Numbered from the stretch's first letter, positions 7,890-17,056 are shown. The stretch: DNA of 51,506 nt from an uncultured Gammaproteobacteria bacterium (GCA_903942465.1 CAJAPA010000064.1:1-51506); one strand, 5' to 3'. Notes: generated by a model not told the origin, from the sequence alone. Translations and numbers: made by a program.

Positions 7890-9728
7890 ATGCTTTCCTG
7901 GTTTGAACGCCTCGTACCTGCATTTCCCGACAGCGCACCGGAACAGCCGCCCGCTGGATTCTTTGCATTCATCTGGAGCGCCACCCGCGGCATCCGCGGC
8001 CTGATCCTGTTGCTGGCGTTTCTTACCGCACTGATCGGCGCTTTCGAAGCCCTGCTGTTCGCCATGCTGGGCAACATCGTCGATTGGCTGAGCAAAGTGC
8101 CGCCACATCTGCTCTGGCAGCAGGAAAAGCGCAATCTCATACTGCTGACTGCGGTGCTGTTGGCCAGCCCGCTGCTCATCGCCGCGCAGGCATTGGTGAA
8201 ATATCAGGCCCTGAACGGCAACTTCGCCATGCGTCTGCGCTGGAACTTCCACCGGCACCTGCTTGGCCAGAGCATGTCCTTCTTCCAGGATGAATTCTCC
8301 GGTCGCGTCTCGGCAAAAATGATGCAGACCGCACTTGCCGTCCGTGATGCGGTCATGATCGTGACCGACATCCTGGTATTTGTGGTCATCTACTTCCTGA
8401 CCATGACCCTGGTCGCCGGCAGTTTCGACAGCCAACTGCTGTGGCCGTTCTTCGGCTGGCTGGCCCTGTATGTATCAGCACTGATGTATTTCGTTCCGAG
8501 GCTCGGCCGGGCGGCCAGCGCGCAGGCCGATGCCCGAAGCCTGATGAGCGGCCGGGTCACCGATGCCTACAGCAACATCGCCACCGTAAAACTGTTCTCG
8601 CACAATCAACGCGAGGCGCTGTATGCCAAGCAATCCATGCAGGAGTTTCTCGGAACCGTGTATCGCCAGATGCGGCTGGTGACCGGATTTGAAATCATCA
8701 ATCACATCCTCGGCATTGTCCTGATACTGGGCACGACCGGCACCGCACTCATGCTTTGGAGCCAAGATGCCGTCGGCATCGGCGCGGTTGCCGCCGCAAC
8801 GGCGATGGCGCTGCGGTTGAACGGCGTATCACACTGGATCATGTGGGAAATGGCCAATCTGTTCGAGAACATCGGCACCGTCCAGGATGGCATCGGCGCT
8901 CTGGCCCGACCGGTTGCCATCCGCGATGCACCGGATGCGCGGGATCTGCAGGTCAGCCGCGGCGAGATTACATTCAATTACCTTGATTTCAGCTATGTCC
9001 CTGGAAAGCCGGTTGTATCCGATTTCAATCTGACTATCCGGCCTGGAGAAAAAATCGGCCTGATCGGCCGCAGCGGCGCCGGTAAGTCAACCATCGTCAA
9101 CCTGCTTCTTCGGTTTTATCCGGCCCCTGAAGGCAGCATCCACATCGACGGCCAGGACATCGGACAGGTGACCCAGGAATCCCTGCGCCGGCAGATCGGC
9201 ATGGTCACCCAGGACACTTCGCTTTTGCACCGTTCGGTGCGCGATAATCTGCTCTACGGTCGGCCGGATGCGGATGAAGCGGACATGCGCCGCGCCGCCC
9301 GCAATGCCGAAGCCGAGGAATTCATACTCGGCCTGAATGATGCGAAAGGCCGCACCGGCTATGACGCCCATGTCGGCGAGCGCGGCGTAAAGCTCTCCGG
9401 CGGCCAGCGGCAGCGGGTTGCCATTGCGCGGGTCATGCTCAAGGATGCCCCGATTCTGCTGCTGGATGAGGCTACCAGCGCCCTGGATTCGGAAGTGGAA
9501 AGCGTGATCCAGCGTGACCTTTACCGGCTGATGGAAGGCAAAACCGTCATCGCCATCGCCCACCGCCTGTCCACCATCGCCGCGATGGACCGGCTGATCG
9601 TGATGGACCGGGGAAGGATCGTCGAAACCGGAAGTCATGCCGAACTGATTGCCATGGACGGACTTTATGCGCGCCTGTGGTCGCACCAAAGCGGTGGATT
9701 CCTGCTCGATACCGACGAGGCGCCATGA
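7890..9728 (+). CDS. ABC exporter, fused membrane and ATPase domains (MsbA/lipid-exporter type)
   Basis: A 612-residue half-transporter that would act as a homodimer in the inner membrane. The N-terminal half (about 1-335) is the type-1 exporter membrane domain with several hydrophobic segments, for example around 36-58, 84-102, 152-178, 186-202 and 270-288. The C-terminal half is a complete nucleotide-binding domain: Walker A GRSGAGKST (393-401), Q-loop near 441, signature LSGGQ (502-506), Walker B ILLLDE (522-527) and H-loop H558. All catalytic residues are intact. The exported substrate cannot be read from the sequence; lipid, peptide or drug export are all known in the family. It follows speB by 60 bp and may or may not be co-transcribed. 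Confidence 0.88.
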   Translation: MLSWFERLVPAFPDSAPEQPPAGFFAFIWSATRGIRGLILLLAFLTALIGAFEALLFAMLGNIVDWLSKVPPHLLWQQEKRNLILLTAVLLASPLLIAAQALVKYQALNGNFAMRLRWNFHRHLLGQSMSFFQDEFSGRVSAKMMQTALAVRDAVMIVTDILVFVVIYFLTMTLVAGSFDSQLLWPFFGWLALYVSALMYFVPRLGRAASAQADARSLMSGRVTDAYSNIATVKLFSHNQREALYAKQSMQEFLGTVYRQMRLVTGFEIINHILGIVLILGTTGTALMLWSQDAVGIGAVAAATAMALRLNGVSHWIMWEMANLFENIGTVQDGIGALARPVAIRDAPDARDLQVSRGEITFNYLDFSYVPGKPVVSDFNLTIRPGEKIGLIGRSGAGKSTIVNLLLRFYPAPEGSIHIDGQDIGQVTQESLRRQIGMVTQDTSLLHRSVRDNLLYGRPDADEADMRRAARNAEAEEFILGLNDAKGRTGYDAHVGERGVKLSGGQRQRVAIARVMLKDAPILLLDEATSALDSEVESVIQRDLYRLMEGKTVIAIAHRLSTIAAMDRLIVMDRGRIVETGSHAELIAMDGLYARLWSHQSGGFLLDTDEAP

Positions 9729-9770
9729 GGCCGTCACATCTTTCCTTAGTGGCATAACCTGCGGATTAAA

Positions 9771-9789
9771 CTGATTAAATTGAAATCAG
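9771..9789. promoter_or_regulatory. inverted repeat upstream of the bacterioferritin-like gene
   Basis: CTGATT-N7-AATCAG has perfect 6-bp arms in an AT-rich patch 66-84 bp before the start codon, with GATTAAA repeated at 9764 and 9773. It could be an operator. No regulator is assigned; it does not look like a canonical Fur box. Confidence 0.3.
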
Positions 9790-9854
9790 TGCCATCACAC
9801 GGTTTGCACAAGGATTTGGTACGATTTACCCATACCCTACATCAGGATCTCGCC

Positions 9855-10310
9855 ATGAAAGACGCCGACACCAAAAAGGCAATCAAGCTACTCAACGAAA
9901 TCATGGAATTCGAACTTTCCGGGGTTGTTCGGTACACCCACTATTCCTTGATGGTATTCGGCTATAACCGGATTCCGATTGTGAGCTGGCTGAAAGGCAA
10001 TGCGGACGAGAGCCTCGCACATGCCTACAAAGCCGGCGAACTGGTCACCATGCTCGGCGGACACCCGTCCTTGAAAATCGGTCCGCTCCTGGAAACGGAG
10101 CAGCATAATATCGGCGATATTCTCCGGGAAAGCCTGGAACACGAGAAAAGAGCCGGCCAGTGCTATTACAAATTACTCAAGCTCGTGGAAGGAAAGTCGG
10201 TAGTGCTTGAGGAATACGCCCGTGAGATGATTTACCAGGAAGAACTGCATCTGGATGAAGTCAACAAGATGCTCCGCGCTCCGGGCGATATCAAACCTTT
10301 CAAACACTGA
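9855..10310 (+). CDS. bacterioferritin-like diiron four-helix protein
   Basis: A 151-residue protein of the ferritin-like superfamily, annotated in relatives as bacterioferritin. It begins KLLNEIMEFELSGVVRYTHY, with the first helix glutamate, and carries glutamate-histidine pairs in ESLAH, LEHEKRAG and QEELHLDEV, the usual pattern for a diiron site in a four-helix bundle. Compared with E. coli Bfr, the haem-ligand methionine region (ExMKH) reads as ESLAHA, so the haem methionine is absent and the Glu-His spacing is one residue longer. Iron storage or peroxide-protecting ferroxidase activity is likely but unproven. The ATG at 9855 is preferred to upstream in-frame starts because homologues begin near this point. 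Confidence 0.75.
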   Translation: MKDADTKKAIKLLNEIMEFELSGVVRYTHYSLMVFGYNRIPIVSWLKGNADESLAHAYKAGELVTMLGGHPSLKIGPLLETEQHNIGDILRESLEHEKRAGQCYYKLLKLVEGKSVVLEEYAREMIYQEELHLDEVNKMLRAPGDIKPFKH

Positions 10311-10316
10311 TCTGAA

Positions 10317-11735
10317 TCAGGAGCGGGACTGCTCTCCCCAATCGCCCATCAGGGCGATGTAGAGCAGTTTTTCAAATTCCGGGATGAAACGCTGGATGAC
10401 CGCATCCGGATCGGGAATGAGCTTCGCATCGGCAATCAATCCAAAATGGACATTGCCGTTGTAGCTGAGGATGCTCACGCCCATGCCGATGGATCCGGTC
10501 TGTGGCACCCAGAACATCTGTTCCTTGATTTTTTCTCCGGCCAGATAAAGGGGCATCTGCGGCCCGGGAACATTGGTCGCAACCGTCGTCGCCTTTCGGC
10601 TGAAAATTTCGAAGGCCAGATTCTGAAGTACAGGCGGGGCCATGCCCAAGGCGGCCAGCAGGCCATAGACCACTACGGCCTGGCGCGACTGCTTGAGCTG
10701 CTTCATGCTTTCCACGACACGGACCAGACGCAAAACGGGGTGGATTTCACCGATCGGCAGGTCCAGAAATACAAGCCCGAAATGATTTCCCAGCTTCTTG
10801 GCGTGTTCCAGCGGCCGCAAATTCACGGGCACTGTCGCGCGGATGGTGACACCATCGATACGCTCGCCGCGCTCGACCATATAGCTGCGCAGCGCCCCCG
10901 CCATGGAAGCCATCAGGACATCATTGACCGTGGCATCGAATACGCGGGATATGGCTTTCACGTCTTCAAGCGGCAAGGGCGGGGCCCAGGCTACGCGCTT
11001 GCTGACGCCGAGTTTCCCGCGCAGTACGGTATCGGGGTCATCGCTGAGCGAAAGCGCGACGGCGAGTTCGCGGGCAATTTCTCCGCCCTCCTTCGCCACC
11101 ACATTGGCGAGGGTCGGATCACGGTAAAAATCCATGCCCTTGCCGAGCAGGCTTTCACCGAGTTTCATGTACCGGTCGATCATGCCCATGCGCTCTTTGA
11201 CCGCTTTACCGTCCTCCTTCAGCCATGTCTTGGACAAAGGCTCACGCTTCGACGGCCGCGCCTCGCTGTCGGTCATCGAGAGCATGACCTGTACCAGGGC
11301 AATGCCATCGGCATAGCAATGGTGGATGCGGGTGATCAGCGCGGAGCCGCCGTCGTATTTCTCCACCAGATGGAACTGCCAGAGCGGCTTGCTTTTATCC
11401 AATGGCGTCGATGCCATCTGGCTGACGAAACGCTCGAGGGCGGTCTTGTCGGCCTTGCCGGGCAAGGCCGAAAGACGCACATGATAATCGAGATCGAAAT
11501 CGGCATCGTTCTGCCAGAAAGTCCCCGTCGGCGTTTCCACGACCTTCTGGCGGAAACGCGGATAGGCAAGAAACCGTTCATTCAGCACTTTCTTGAGCTT
11601 GACGATGTTCACCGGAGTCTCGAACATCATCACGCCGGTAATCATCATCAGATTGGTCGGCCGCTCCATGCGCAACCAGGCGTGGTCGACACGGCTCATC
11701 GGCGTTTTTCGGGTGCTTCCTCGGACAGCGCTCAT
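10317..11735 (-). CDS. wax ester synthase / diacylglycerol O-acyltransferase (WS/DGAT)
   Basis: A bifunctional acyl-CoA:alcohol/diacylglycerol acyltransferase of 472 residues, the family size. It makes wax esters or triacylglycerols as neutral storage lipid at the inner membrane. The catalytic HHxxxDG motif is intact as HHCYADG (138-144), and PLDKSKPLW (111-119) precedes it as in family members. The C-terminal WES domain includes the NVPGPQMPLYLAG block. An alternative start 12 codons in (ATG at 11699, MSRVDHAWLRME) would match many homologues. It is convergent with the bacterioferritin-like gene, 6 bp apart, and co-oriented with phrB. Its presence predicts lipid inclusion formation; no partner lipid genes are seen nearby. 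Confidence 0.9.
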   Translation of the reverse strand: MSAVRGSTRKTPMSRVDHAWLRMERPTNLMMITGVMMFETPVNIVKLKKVLNERFLAYPRFRQKVVETPTGTFWQNDADFDLDYHVRLSALPGKADKTALERFVSQMASTPLDKSKPLWQFHLVEKYDGGSALITRIHHCYADGIALVQVMLSMTDSEARPSKREPLSKTWLKEDGKAVKERMGMIDRYMKLGESLLGKGMDFYRDPTLANVVAKEGGEIARELAVALSLSDDPDTVLRGKLGVSKRVAWAPPLPLEDVKAISRVFDATVNDVLMASMAGALRSYMVERGERIDGVTIRATVPVNLRPLEHAKKLGNHFGLVFLDLPIGEIHPVLRLVRVVESMKQLKQSRQAVVVYGLLAALGMAPPVLQNLAFEIFSRKATTVATNVPGPQMPLYLAGEKIKEQMFWVPQTGSIGMGVSILSYNGNVHFGLIADAKLIPDPDAVIQRFIPEFEKLLYIALMGDWGEQSRS

Positions 11736-11790
11736 ACGTGACTCGTCAGTGAATTGGCTTCACTTTACCGCAATTCCCGCCCATCGGGCA

Positions 11791-13200
11791 CTAACGACTG
11801 CTGTATGCCGCCAGCGCACCGGCCCGTGATGCGGCCAGATCGACGATCGGCGATGCCGGATAATCTGGCGCCAAGGCTGCGGCCGCCGCCGGCTTCGTCC
11901 AGGGAGCGAACACCACCGGGACCGGCAAGGCCGACAGTTCCGGCACCCAACGCTTGATGTATCGTGCCTGCGGATCGAAACGCTCCGATTGCGTGACCGG
12001 ATTGAAGATACGGAAGTACGGCGCCGCGTCGCAGCCGGTACCGGCGGTCCATTGCCAGCCCTGGCTGTTGTTGGCCAGATCGGCATCCAGCAGCGTGTCC
12101 CAGAACCAGCGGGCGCCATGCAGCCAATGCATCCGAAGGTTCTTGCAGAGGAAACTGGCCACGATCATGCGTACTCGGTTATGCATCCAACCGGTCTGCC
12201 AGAGCTCGCGCATACCGGCATCGATGATCGGAATTCCGGTGTGGCCCCGCTGCCAACGGTCCAGCAGATCAGAGTCCGGAGCCGCCCAGGAAAAGCGCTC
12301 GAACTGAGGGTTGAGATTATGGTCGCTGGATTTCGGGAAATGATGCAGCAGATGATAGGAGAACTCCCGCCAGCCCAGCTCGGATTTGAAGTGTCCGATA
12401 TCGGCCTGGCCGGACTCCGGCAATTTGACGTCCGCGATGCGACGCCAGATCTGCTGCGGCGAAATCTCGCCGAAATGCAGATGCGGTGATAGCTTGGATG
12501 TGCCGGTACGGTCCGGCAGATTGCGTTGCTCCTTGTAGCCATCAATGGCGCTGTCGCAGAAGATTTCCAGCATCTCGGCGGCGCCTGCCTCGCCCGGTTG
12601 CCAGTCATGCCAGAATCCGGCGTGCCAGTTGTTTTTCGGCAGAAGGCCGAGCGCATCCACCGACAGCCCCTCCAGACCGCAATCCGGCAATCGATTCGGC
12701 GCAGGAAAAGCCGACAGGACTCTCAGTTGGGCTGAAGCATTGCGCCAGAACGGGGTGAACACCCTGTAGGGCGTTCCGCCGCCGGTTTTAATCTGCCAAG
12801 GCTCGAACAGCAGATTGGCATTGAAGCGCTTGACCGGCAGGCCGCGCTTCTCGAACGCGTTCTGCACCTGCGCATCACGGGCCTGCAGGATCGGTTCGTA
12901 AAGATTGCTGAAATAGAGTGCTTCGGCCTGCGACAGGGCCTGAATACGCTCAAGCTCGGGCAGGCTCTGGCCCTTTGCAATGAGCAGTCGCCCGCCGAGC
13001 CGCGCAACATCCTGCTGAAGCGCGGACAGTGAGTGATGCAGCCAGGTCCGGCTAGCCGCACCCGGCGCCCAATCGCCCTGCTCCTGCGGAGCATGCACAT
13101 ACACCAACACCGGCGCGAAACCATCAGCCATGGCCTGCGCCAAAGCGGGGTTGTCGTGCAGACGTAGATCGCGGCGCAGCCAGACCAGCGCATTGGCCAC
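11791..13200 (-). CDS. phrB: deoxyribodipyrimidine photolyase (CPD photolyase, class I)
   Basis: A light-driven DNA repair flavoprotein that splits cyclobutane pyrimidine dimers. The protein has 469 residues, like E. coli PhrB (472). The N-terminal antenna domain starts LVWLRRDLRLHDNPAL; the C-terminal FAD domain shows LSPHLHFGEISP (about 240), GWREFSYHLL, the conserved RMIVASFLCKNL and WQWTAGTGCDAAPYFRIFNP. Tryptophans of the electron-transfer chain appear to be present. The start ATG at 13200 agrees with homologues. It lies between the WS/DGAT gene and alr on the same strand with gaps of 55 and 64 bp. I saw no LexA-type site next to it. Confidence 0.95.
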   Translation of the reverse strand: MANALVWLRRDLRLHDNPALAQAMADGFAPVLVYVHAPQEQGDWAPGAASRTWLHHSLSALQQDVARLGGRLLIAKGQSLPELERIQALSQAEALYFSNLYEPILQARDAQVQNAFEKRGLPVKRFNANLLFEPWQIKTGGGTPYRVFTPFWRNASAQLRVLSAFPAPNRLPDCGLEGLSVDALGLLPKNNWHAGFWHDWQPGEAGAAEMLEIFCDSAIDGYKEQRNLPDRTGTSKLSPHLHFGEISPQQIWRRIADVKLPESGQADIGHFKSELGWREFSYHLLHHFPKSSDHNLNPQFERFSWAAPDSDLLDRWQRGHTGIPIIDAGMRELWQTGWMHNRVRMIVASFLCKNLRMHWLHGARWFWDTLLDADLANNSQGWQWTAGTGCDAAPYFRIFNPVTQSERFDPQARYIKRWVPELSALPVPVVFAPWTKPAAAAALAPDYPASPIVDLAASRAGALAAYSSR

Positions 13201-13264
13201 GGCAATTCTCCTGTTGGGTCCAATCGTCAGTAGAACCGGAAGACCGTCATTCCGGCGTGAATAC

Positions 13265-14338
13265 TCAGTCTTCCCGGAAACGGACTCGACGGGTAATCGA
13301 GCAGGTCAATTCGTAGCTGATGGTGCCGGCGGCTTCGGCGATTTCTTCAACCGGCAAGCCTTCGCCCCACAGGGTGAGTTCATCGCCGACATTCGCCTGC
13401 GGCTGACCGCGCAGATCGACCGTCATCAAATCCATGGACACGCGGCCGATGATCGGTACACGCCGCCCGTTCAGCAATGCAGGCGTGCCGGGGCGGATGT
13501 TCCGCGGGTAACCGTCGCCATAGCCGATGGCGGCAACGCCGATCGGCATGTCTTCCGGACAGACATAAGCGCCCGCATAGCCGACGCGTTCACCGGCAGC
13601 CACCTGCTGGATGGAAATCAGGCGGGTACTGAGGGTCATGGCCGGCTTGAGCCCGAAATCCGCACCGGTCATTCCGGAGGCGACACTCAAGCCGTACAGG
13701 GCACCGCCGGCGCGGAGCCAGTTTCGGTGGGATGCCGGCCAGGCCAATACCGCCGCGGAATTCGCCAGCGAGCATACCGACGCATCCGGCGGCAGTGCGC
13801 CATCGAAGCAGGCCAGCTGGCGCGGGGTTTGTGGATTGTCAGGCTCGTCCGAACTGGCGAAGTGGCTCATGCACACGATGTCATCGGCGATGTTCGGCAT
13901 CGCCTGCAGGCGCCGGTAGACTTCGGCGAAACGCTCCGGCGGGAACCCGAGCCGGTGCATGCCGGAATCCATCTTGAGCCAGACCGAAATCGGACTGCCG
14001 CTATCGGTGGCCAGCAGCTCAACCTGAAATGGATGATGTACGACGGTGGCAACTGAAAGCTGCCGGAGCTGTGCCAGATCGTCGGCCTCGTCGAATCCGG
14101 AAAGCAGCACGATGCTCTGGGAAAATCCGGCAGCCCGAAGCCGTTGGGCATCGGACAACGCGGCGACGCCAAAGGCATCGGCGCCGGCCAATGCCTGGGC
14201 CACGCGTTCGAGTCCGTGGCCGTAACCATCGGCCTTGACCACGGCCATGACTTTCGCACCGGGTGCGGCGGAACGGATTCGCGCCAGATTGTGGCGCAGG
14301 GCATCCATGTGGATGCGGGCTGTCGTCGCGCGGGCCAT
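13265..14338 (-). CDS. alr: alanine racemase
   Basis: A PLP-dependent racemase interconverting L- and D-alanine for peptidoglycan synthesis. The protein has 357 residues. The PLP lysine is K35 in VVKADGYGHG and the catalytic tyrosine of the partner subunit is Y254 in GYAGAY; GYGDGYPR follows as in the family. It starts 3 bp after the dnaB stop, and the dnaB-alr order is common in gammaproteobacteria. D-alanine balance may also touch the ald gene elsewhere in this window, but nothing in the sequence links their control. Confidence 0.95.
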   Translation of the reverse strand: MARATTARIHMDALRHNLARIRSAAPGAKVMAVVKADGYGHGLERVAQALAGADAFGVAALSDAQRLRAAGFSQSIVLLSGFDEADDLAQLRQLSVATVVHHPFQVELLATDSGSPISVWLKMDSGMHRLGFPPERFAEVYRRLQAMPNIADDIVCMSHFASSDEPDNPQTPRQLACFDGALPPDASVCSLANSAAVLAWPASHRNWLRAGGALYGLSVASGMTGADFGLKPAMTLSTRLISIQQVAAGERVGYAGAYVCPEDMPIGVAAIGYGDGYPRNIRPGTPALLNGRRVPIIGRVSMDLMTVDLRGQPQANVGDELTLWGEGLPVEEIAEAAGTISYELTCSITRRVRFRED

Positions 14339-14341
14339 GGT

Positions 14342-15730
14342 TTATTCGAAATTTCCCAGATGGTCCGGCGCGAGGTTGTCGAAACGGGTGTATTCACCGA
14401 AGAACTTCAGCTTGAAGGATCCGGTTGAACCGTTCCGGTGTTTGCTGATGATCACTTCCGCCAGACCTTTTTCGTTGGAATCCTTGTTGTAGTATTCGTC
14501 ACGGTAAATGAACAGGATGATGTCGGCGTCCTGTTCGATACCGCCGGATTCGCGCAGATCGGACATCACCGGCCGCTTGTCGGTCCGGCTTTCCAGGCCG
14601 CGGTTCAACTGCGACAACGCGATGACGGGAATGTCGAGTTCCTTGGCCAGCGCTTTGAGCGAGCGCGAAATTTCGGAAATTTCATTGGCGCGGTTTTCCT
14701 TGCTGCCGGGAACCTGCATGAGCTGGAGATAATCGACCACAATCAGGCCGAGATCGTGTTCGCGCTTCAGGCGGCGGGCACGGAACGCCAGTTCCTGCGG
14801 CGACAGCGCCGGGGTGTCGTCGATGAAAATCTTGGATTTGGTCAGCATGCCGATGGCCATGGTCAGCCGCGACCAATCCTCGTCTTCCAGCGTGCCGGCG
14901 CGCAGGTTGTTGGCATTGATGCGCCCAATGGACGACAGCAGGCGCTGCGCCAACTGGCCCGATGACATTTCCATGGAATAAACGGCGACGGCCTTTTTGG
15001 TTTTCAAGGCGGCGTATTCGGCGATATTCAATGCAAGTGTGGTCTTGCCCATGGCCGGGCGTGCTGCAAGGATGATCAAATCCTGCTTCTGCAGGCCGGA
15101 GGTCATTTCATCGAAGGCACTGAAACCCGAAGGCAGTCCGGACAGCTCGCCCTTGTTGTCATAGCGCTTGACGATCTGCTCAAAAGCCTCCTTGGCGGCA
15201 TCCTTGACGGCCACGAAGGTTTTCTTGGCCCGCGCACCCTGCTCGGCGATTTTGAATACCGCCTGCTCGGCACTGGCCAGAAGTTCTTTGATATCGCGAC
15301 CTTCCGGGGTGAAGCCATTGTTGACGATATCGGTGCCGGCCTCGATCATCTGACGCAGAACGGATTTTTCACGGACGATTTCCGCCCAGGCGCGGATATT
15401 GGCGGCCGACGGCGTCTGGCTGACCAGATCGACCAGATATTCGGTGCCGCCTACCTGATTGGCCTGGTTGTTCGCATTCAGCCATTCCCCGATGGTGATG
15501 GCATCGAACGGCTGGTTTTTTTCGGACAGCTCGATGATGGCTTTATAGATGACCCGGTGCGCCTGCAGATAGAAATCACCATCCGAAAGCAGATCGCCCA
15601 GATGGTTGATGGACTCCGGCGATAGCATGAGCCCGCCAAGCACCGCCTGCTCGGCCTCGATGGACTGGGGCGGAACCTTCAATTCATCGATTTTGCGGTT
15701 GCTGGACTGGAGTTCGGGACGTGCGGACAT
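14342..15730 (-). CDS. dnaB: replicative DNA helicase
   Basis: DnaB is the hexameric 5'-3' helicase that unwinds DNA ahead of the replisome. The protein has 462 residues. The N-terminal DnaB domain (about 20-120) starts PPQSIEAEQAVLGGL; the C-terminal RecA-like domain has Walker A ARPAMGKT (223-230), LIVVDYLQLM as Walker B region, and a conserved arginine-rich end (DIILFIYRDEYYN). No intein interrupts it. It is preceded by the ribosomal genes rpsF-rpsR-rplI on the same strand, but the terminator after rplI suggests dnaB also has its own promoter in the 15731-15826 region. Confidence 0.97.
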   Translation of the reverse strand: MSARPELQSSNRKIDELKVPPQSIEAEQAVLGGLMLSPESINHLGDLLSDGDFYLQAHRVIYKAIIELSEKNQPFDAITIGEWLNANNQANQVGGTEYLVDLVSQTPSAANIRAWAEIVREKSVLRQMIEAGTDIVNNGFTPEGRDIKELLASAEQAVFKIAEQGARAKKTFVAVKDAAKEAFEQIVKRYDNKGELSGLPSGFSAFDEMTSGLQKQDLIILAARPAMGKTTLALNIAEYAALKTKKAVAVYSMEMSSGQLAQRLLSSIGRINANNLRAGTLEDEDWSRLTMAIGMLTKSKIFIDDTPALSPQELAFRARRLKREHDLGLIVVDYLQLMQVPGSKENRANEISEISRSLKALAKELDIPVIALSQLNRGLESRTDKRPVMSDLRESGGIEQDADIILFIYRDEYYNKDSNEKGLAEVIISKHRNGSTGSFKLKFFGEYTRFDNLAPDHLGNFE

Positions 15731-15799
15731 GGTGGCGGATTTCCGGAGGTACTGGATTCTATCGTACCGCGTTCAGCGGCGAAGCGTTGCGCATAAGTC

Positions 15800-15808
15800 T
15801 GTGGATAA
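15800..15808 (-). promoter_or_regulatory. consensus DnaA box upstream of dnaB
   Basis: TTATCCACA on the minus strand is an exact match to the strong DnaA box. It lies 70 bp before the dnaB start codon, in the gap between the rplI terminator and dnaB. Regulation of dnaB by DnaA is an inference from this site. Confidence 0.5.
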
Positions 15809-15826
15809 ACGGTGGAATTCACGGCC

Positions 15827-15854
15827 AAAAAAAACCGCCCGGAGGCGGTTTTCT
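15827..15854 (-). terminator. intrinsic terminator after rplI
   Basis: On the minus strand a 9-bp stem (AAAACCGCC / GGCGGTTTT; 15852-15844 with 15839-15831) with a 4-nt loop runs into a tract of eight U's ending at 15827. It lies 19 bp past the rplI stop. Confidence 0.9.
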
Positions 15855-15872
15855 TTCGACTTCCCGACGCGA

Positions 15873-16325
15873 TCAGGCGGCTTCAGGAACCACGTTGACA
15901 CCGACCTTGGTTTCGACGTCGGCATGCAGGTGCACGGTGACTTCGAATTCGCCGGTACGGCGGATCGGGCCTTCGCCCATGATCACTTCCGATTTTTCCA
16001 GCTTGTGGCCGGCGGCGGTGAAGGCTTCCGCGATATCGCGGGCACCGACGGAGCCGAACAGCTTGCCTTCGGCCGAGGCGTTGGCGCTGATGGTCACCGA
16101 GGCGCCCTCCAGACCTTGCTTGCGGTCGCTGGCAGCGGCCAGAATGGCGGCGGCTTTCGCTTCGTATTCGGCGCGCTTGGCTTCGAATGCGGCGATGTTG
16201 TCGGCGGTGGCCGGCACGGCTTTGCCGTAGGGAATCAGGAAATTGCGGCCGAAGCCCGGCTTGACCGAGACTTGATCGCCCAATGCGCCGAGGTTGGCGA
16301 CTTTCTGCAGCAGGATGACTTTCAT
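15873..16325 (-). CDS. rplI: 50S ribosomal protein L9
   Basis: L9 binds domain V of 23S rRNA and helps maintain reading frame. The 150 residues match the family length (E. coli 149). The N-terminal [31 protein letters not shown] is the L9 signature region, followed by the long connecting helix and the C-terminal domain. It is the third gene of the rpsF-rpsR-rplI transcription unit, 69 bp after rpsR, and is followed by a strong intrinsic terminator. Confidence 0.98.
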   Translation of the reverse strand: MKVILLQKVANLGALGDQVSVKPGFGRNFLIPYGKAVPATADNIAAFEAKRAEYEAKAAAILAAASDRKQGLEGASVTISANASAEGKLFGSVGARDIAEAFTAAGHKLEKSEVIMGEGPIRRTGEFEVTVHLHADVETKVGVNVVPEAA

Positions 16326-16394
16326 GAATTACTCCAAATTATACGTTAGCGGGCGTTTCCGCCCGCAGCGGGTGCTGTCCGTACAACGTTCGGA

Positions 16395-16625
16395 TCAAAC
16401 GTCGTGGTTGTCGGTATACGGGATCAAGGCCAGGAAACGGGCGCGCTTGATGGCGGCCTGCAGCATGCGCTGGTACTTGGCTTTGGTGCCGGTGATGCGG
16501 CTCGGAACGATCTTGCCGTTTTCGGTCACGTACTGGCGAAGGGTGTTCAGATCCTTGTAATCGATGCTGGTGGCGCCTTCGGCGGAGAATTTGCAGAATT
16601 TACGGCGGCGGAAAAATTTAGACAT
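16395..16625 (-). CDS. rpsR: 30S ribosomal protein S18
   Basis: S18 forms a heterodimer with S6 on the platform of the 30S subunit. The protein has 76 residues (E. coli 75), with [10 protein letters not shown] at the N-terminus, [12 protein letters not shown] in the middle and a basic [12 protein letters not shown] end. The cysteine in KFCKF is retained, but the multi-cysteine zinc pattern of C+ paralogues is not present, so this is the zinc-independent form. It lies 17 bp after rpsF. Confidence 0.98.
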   Translation of the reverse strand: MSKFFRRRKFCKFSAEGATSIDYKDLNTLRQYVTENGKIVPSRITGTKAKYQRMLQAAIKRARFLALIPYTDNHDV

Positions 16626-16642
16626 GATGGCTTCCTCGGGTC

Positions 16643-17056
16643 TCAGGCAACGGCTTCGTTGGTTTCGGCATCGTCACCGTCGGCTTCGACGGTTTCGGAA
16701 CTGTCTTCGTCACGGCGGCGGCGGTCACCCTTGTCGTCCTTGTGCTTCATGATCAGGGACTGTTCGGTGACGGCTTCGTCCATGGACACGACCAGATTGC
16801 GCAGGACGGCGTCGTTGAAACGGAAGCTATCGGTCAGCTCGGTGAGCACGGCCTGGTTGCACTCGATGTTCATGAGCACGTAATGGGCCTTGACCAGGTT
16901 TTCGATCGGATAGGCCAGCTGGCGGCGACCCCAGTCTTCAAGACGGTGGATTTTGCCGTTGGAACCTTCGATCAGGGTTTTGTAGCGCTCGACCATGGCC
17001 GGCACTTGTTCGGACTGGTCCGGATGGACCATGAACACGACTTCATAATGACGCAT
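16643..17056 (-). CDS. rpsF: 30S ribosomal protein S6
   Basis: S6 binds the 30S platform together with S18, and the S6:S18 pair often regulates its own mRNA. The protein has 137 residues from the ATG at 17056 ([14 protein letters not shown]); an upstream in-frame ATG at 17140 would extend into the structured leader and is rejected. The core ends near residue 100. The tail of about 35 residues is basic (DRRRR) and then strongly acidic, longer than in many bacteria. This recalls the glutamate-modified tail of E. coli S6, but no modification enzyme is seen here. Confidence 0.96.
   Translation of the reverse strand: MRHYEVVFMVHPDQSEQVPAMVERYKTLIEGSNGKIHRLEDWGRRQLAYPIENLVKAHYVLMNIECNQAVLTELTDSFRFNDAVLRNLVVSMDEAVTEQSLIMKHKDDKGDRRRRDEDSSETVEADGDDAETNEAVA

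Noticed and set aside
7890-9728. Naming the ABC exporter msbA
   Set aside because: Domain order and length fit the MsbA group, but there are no lipid A genes nearby and such exporters cannot be told apart by eye.
10446-11741. Open frame of 431 codons opposite the WS/DGAT gene
   Set aside because: Antisense artefact; the WS/DGAT frame carries the HHxxxDG motif and correct length.
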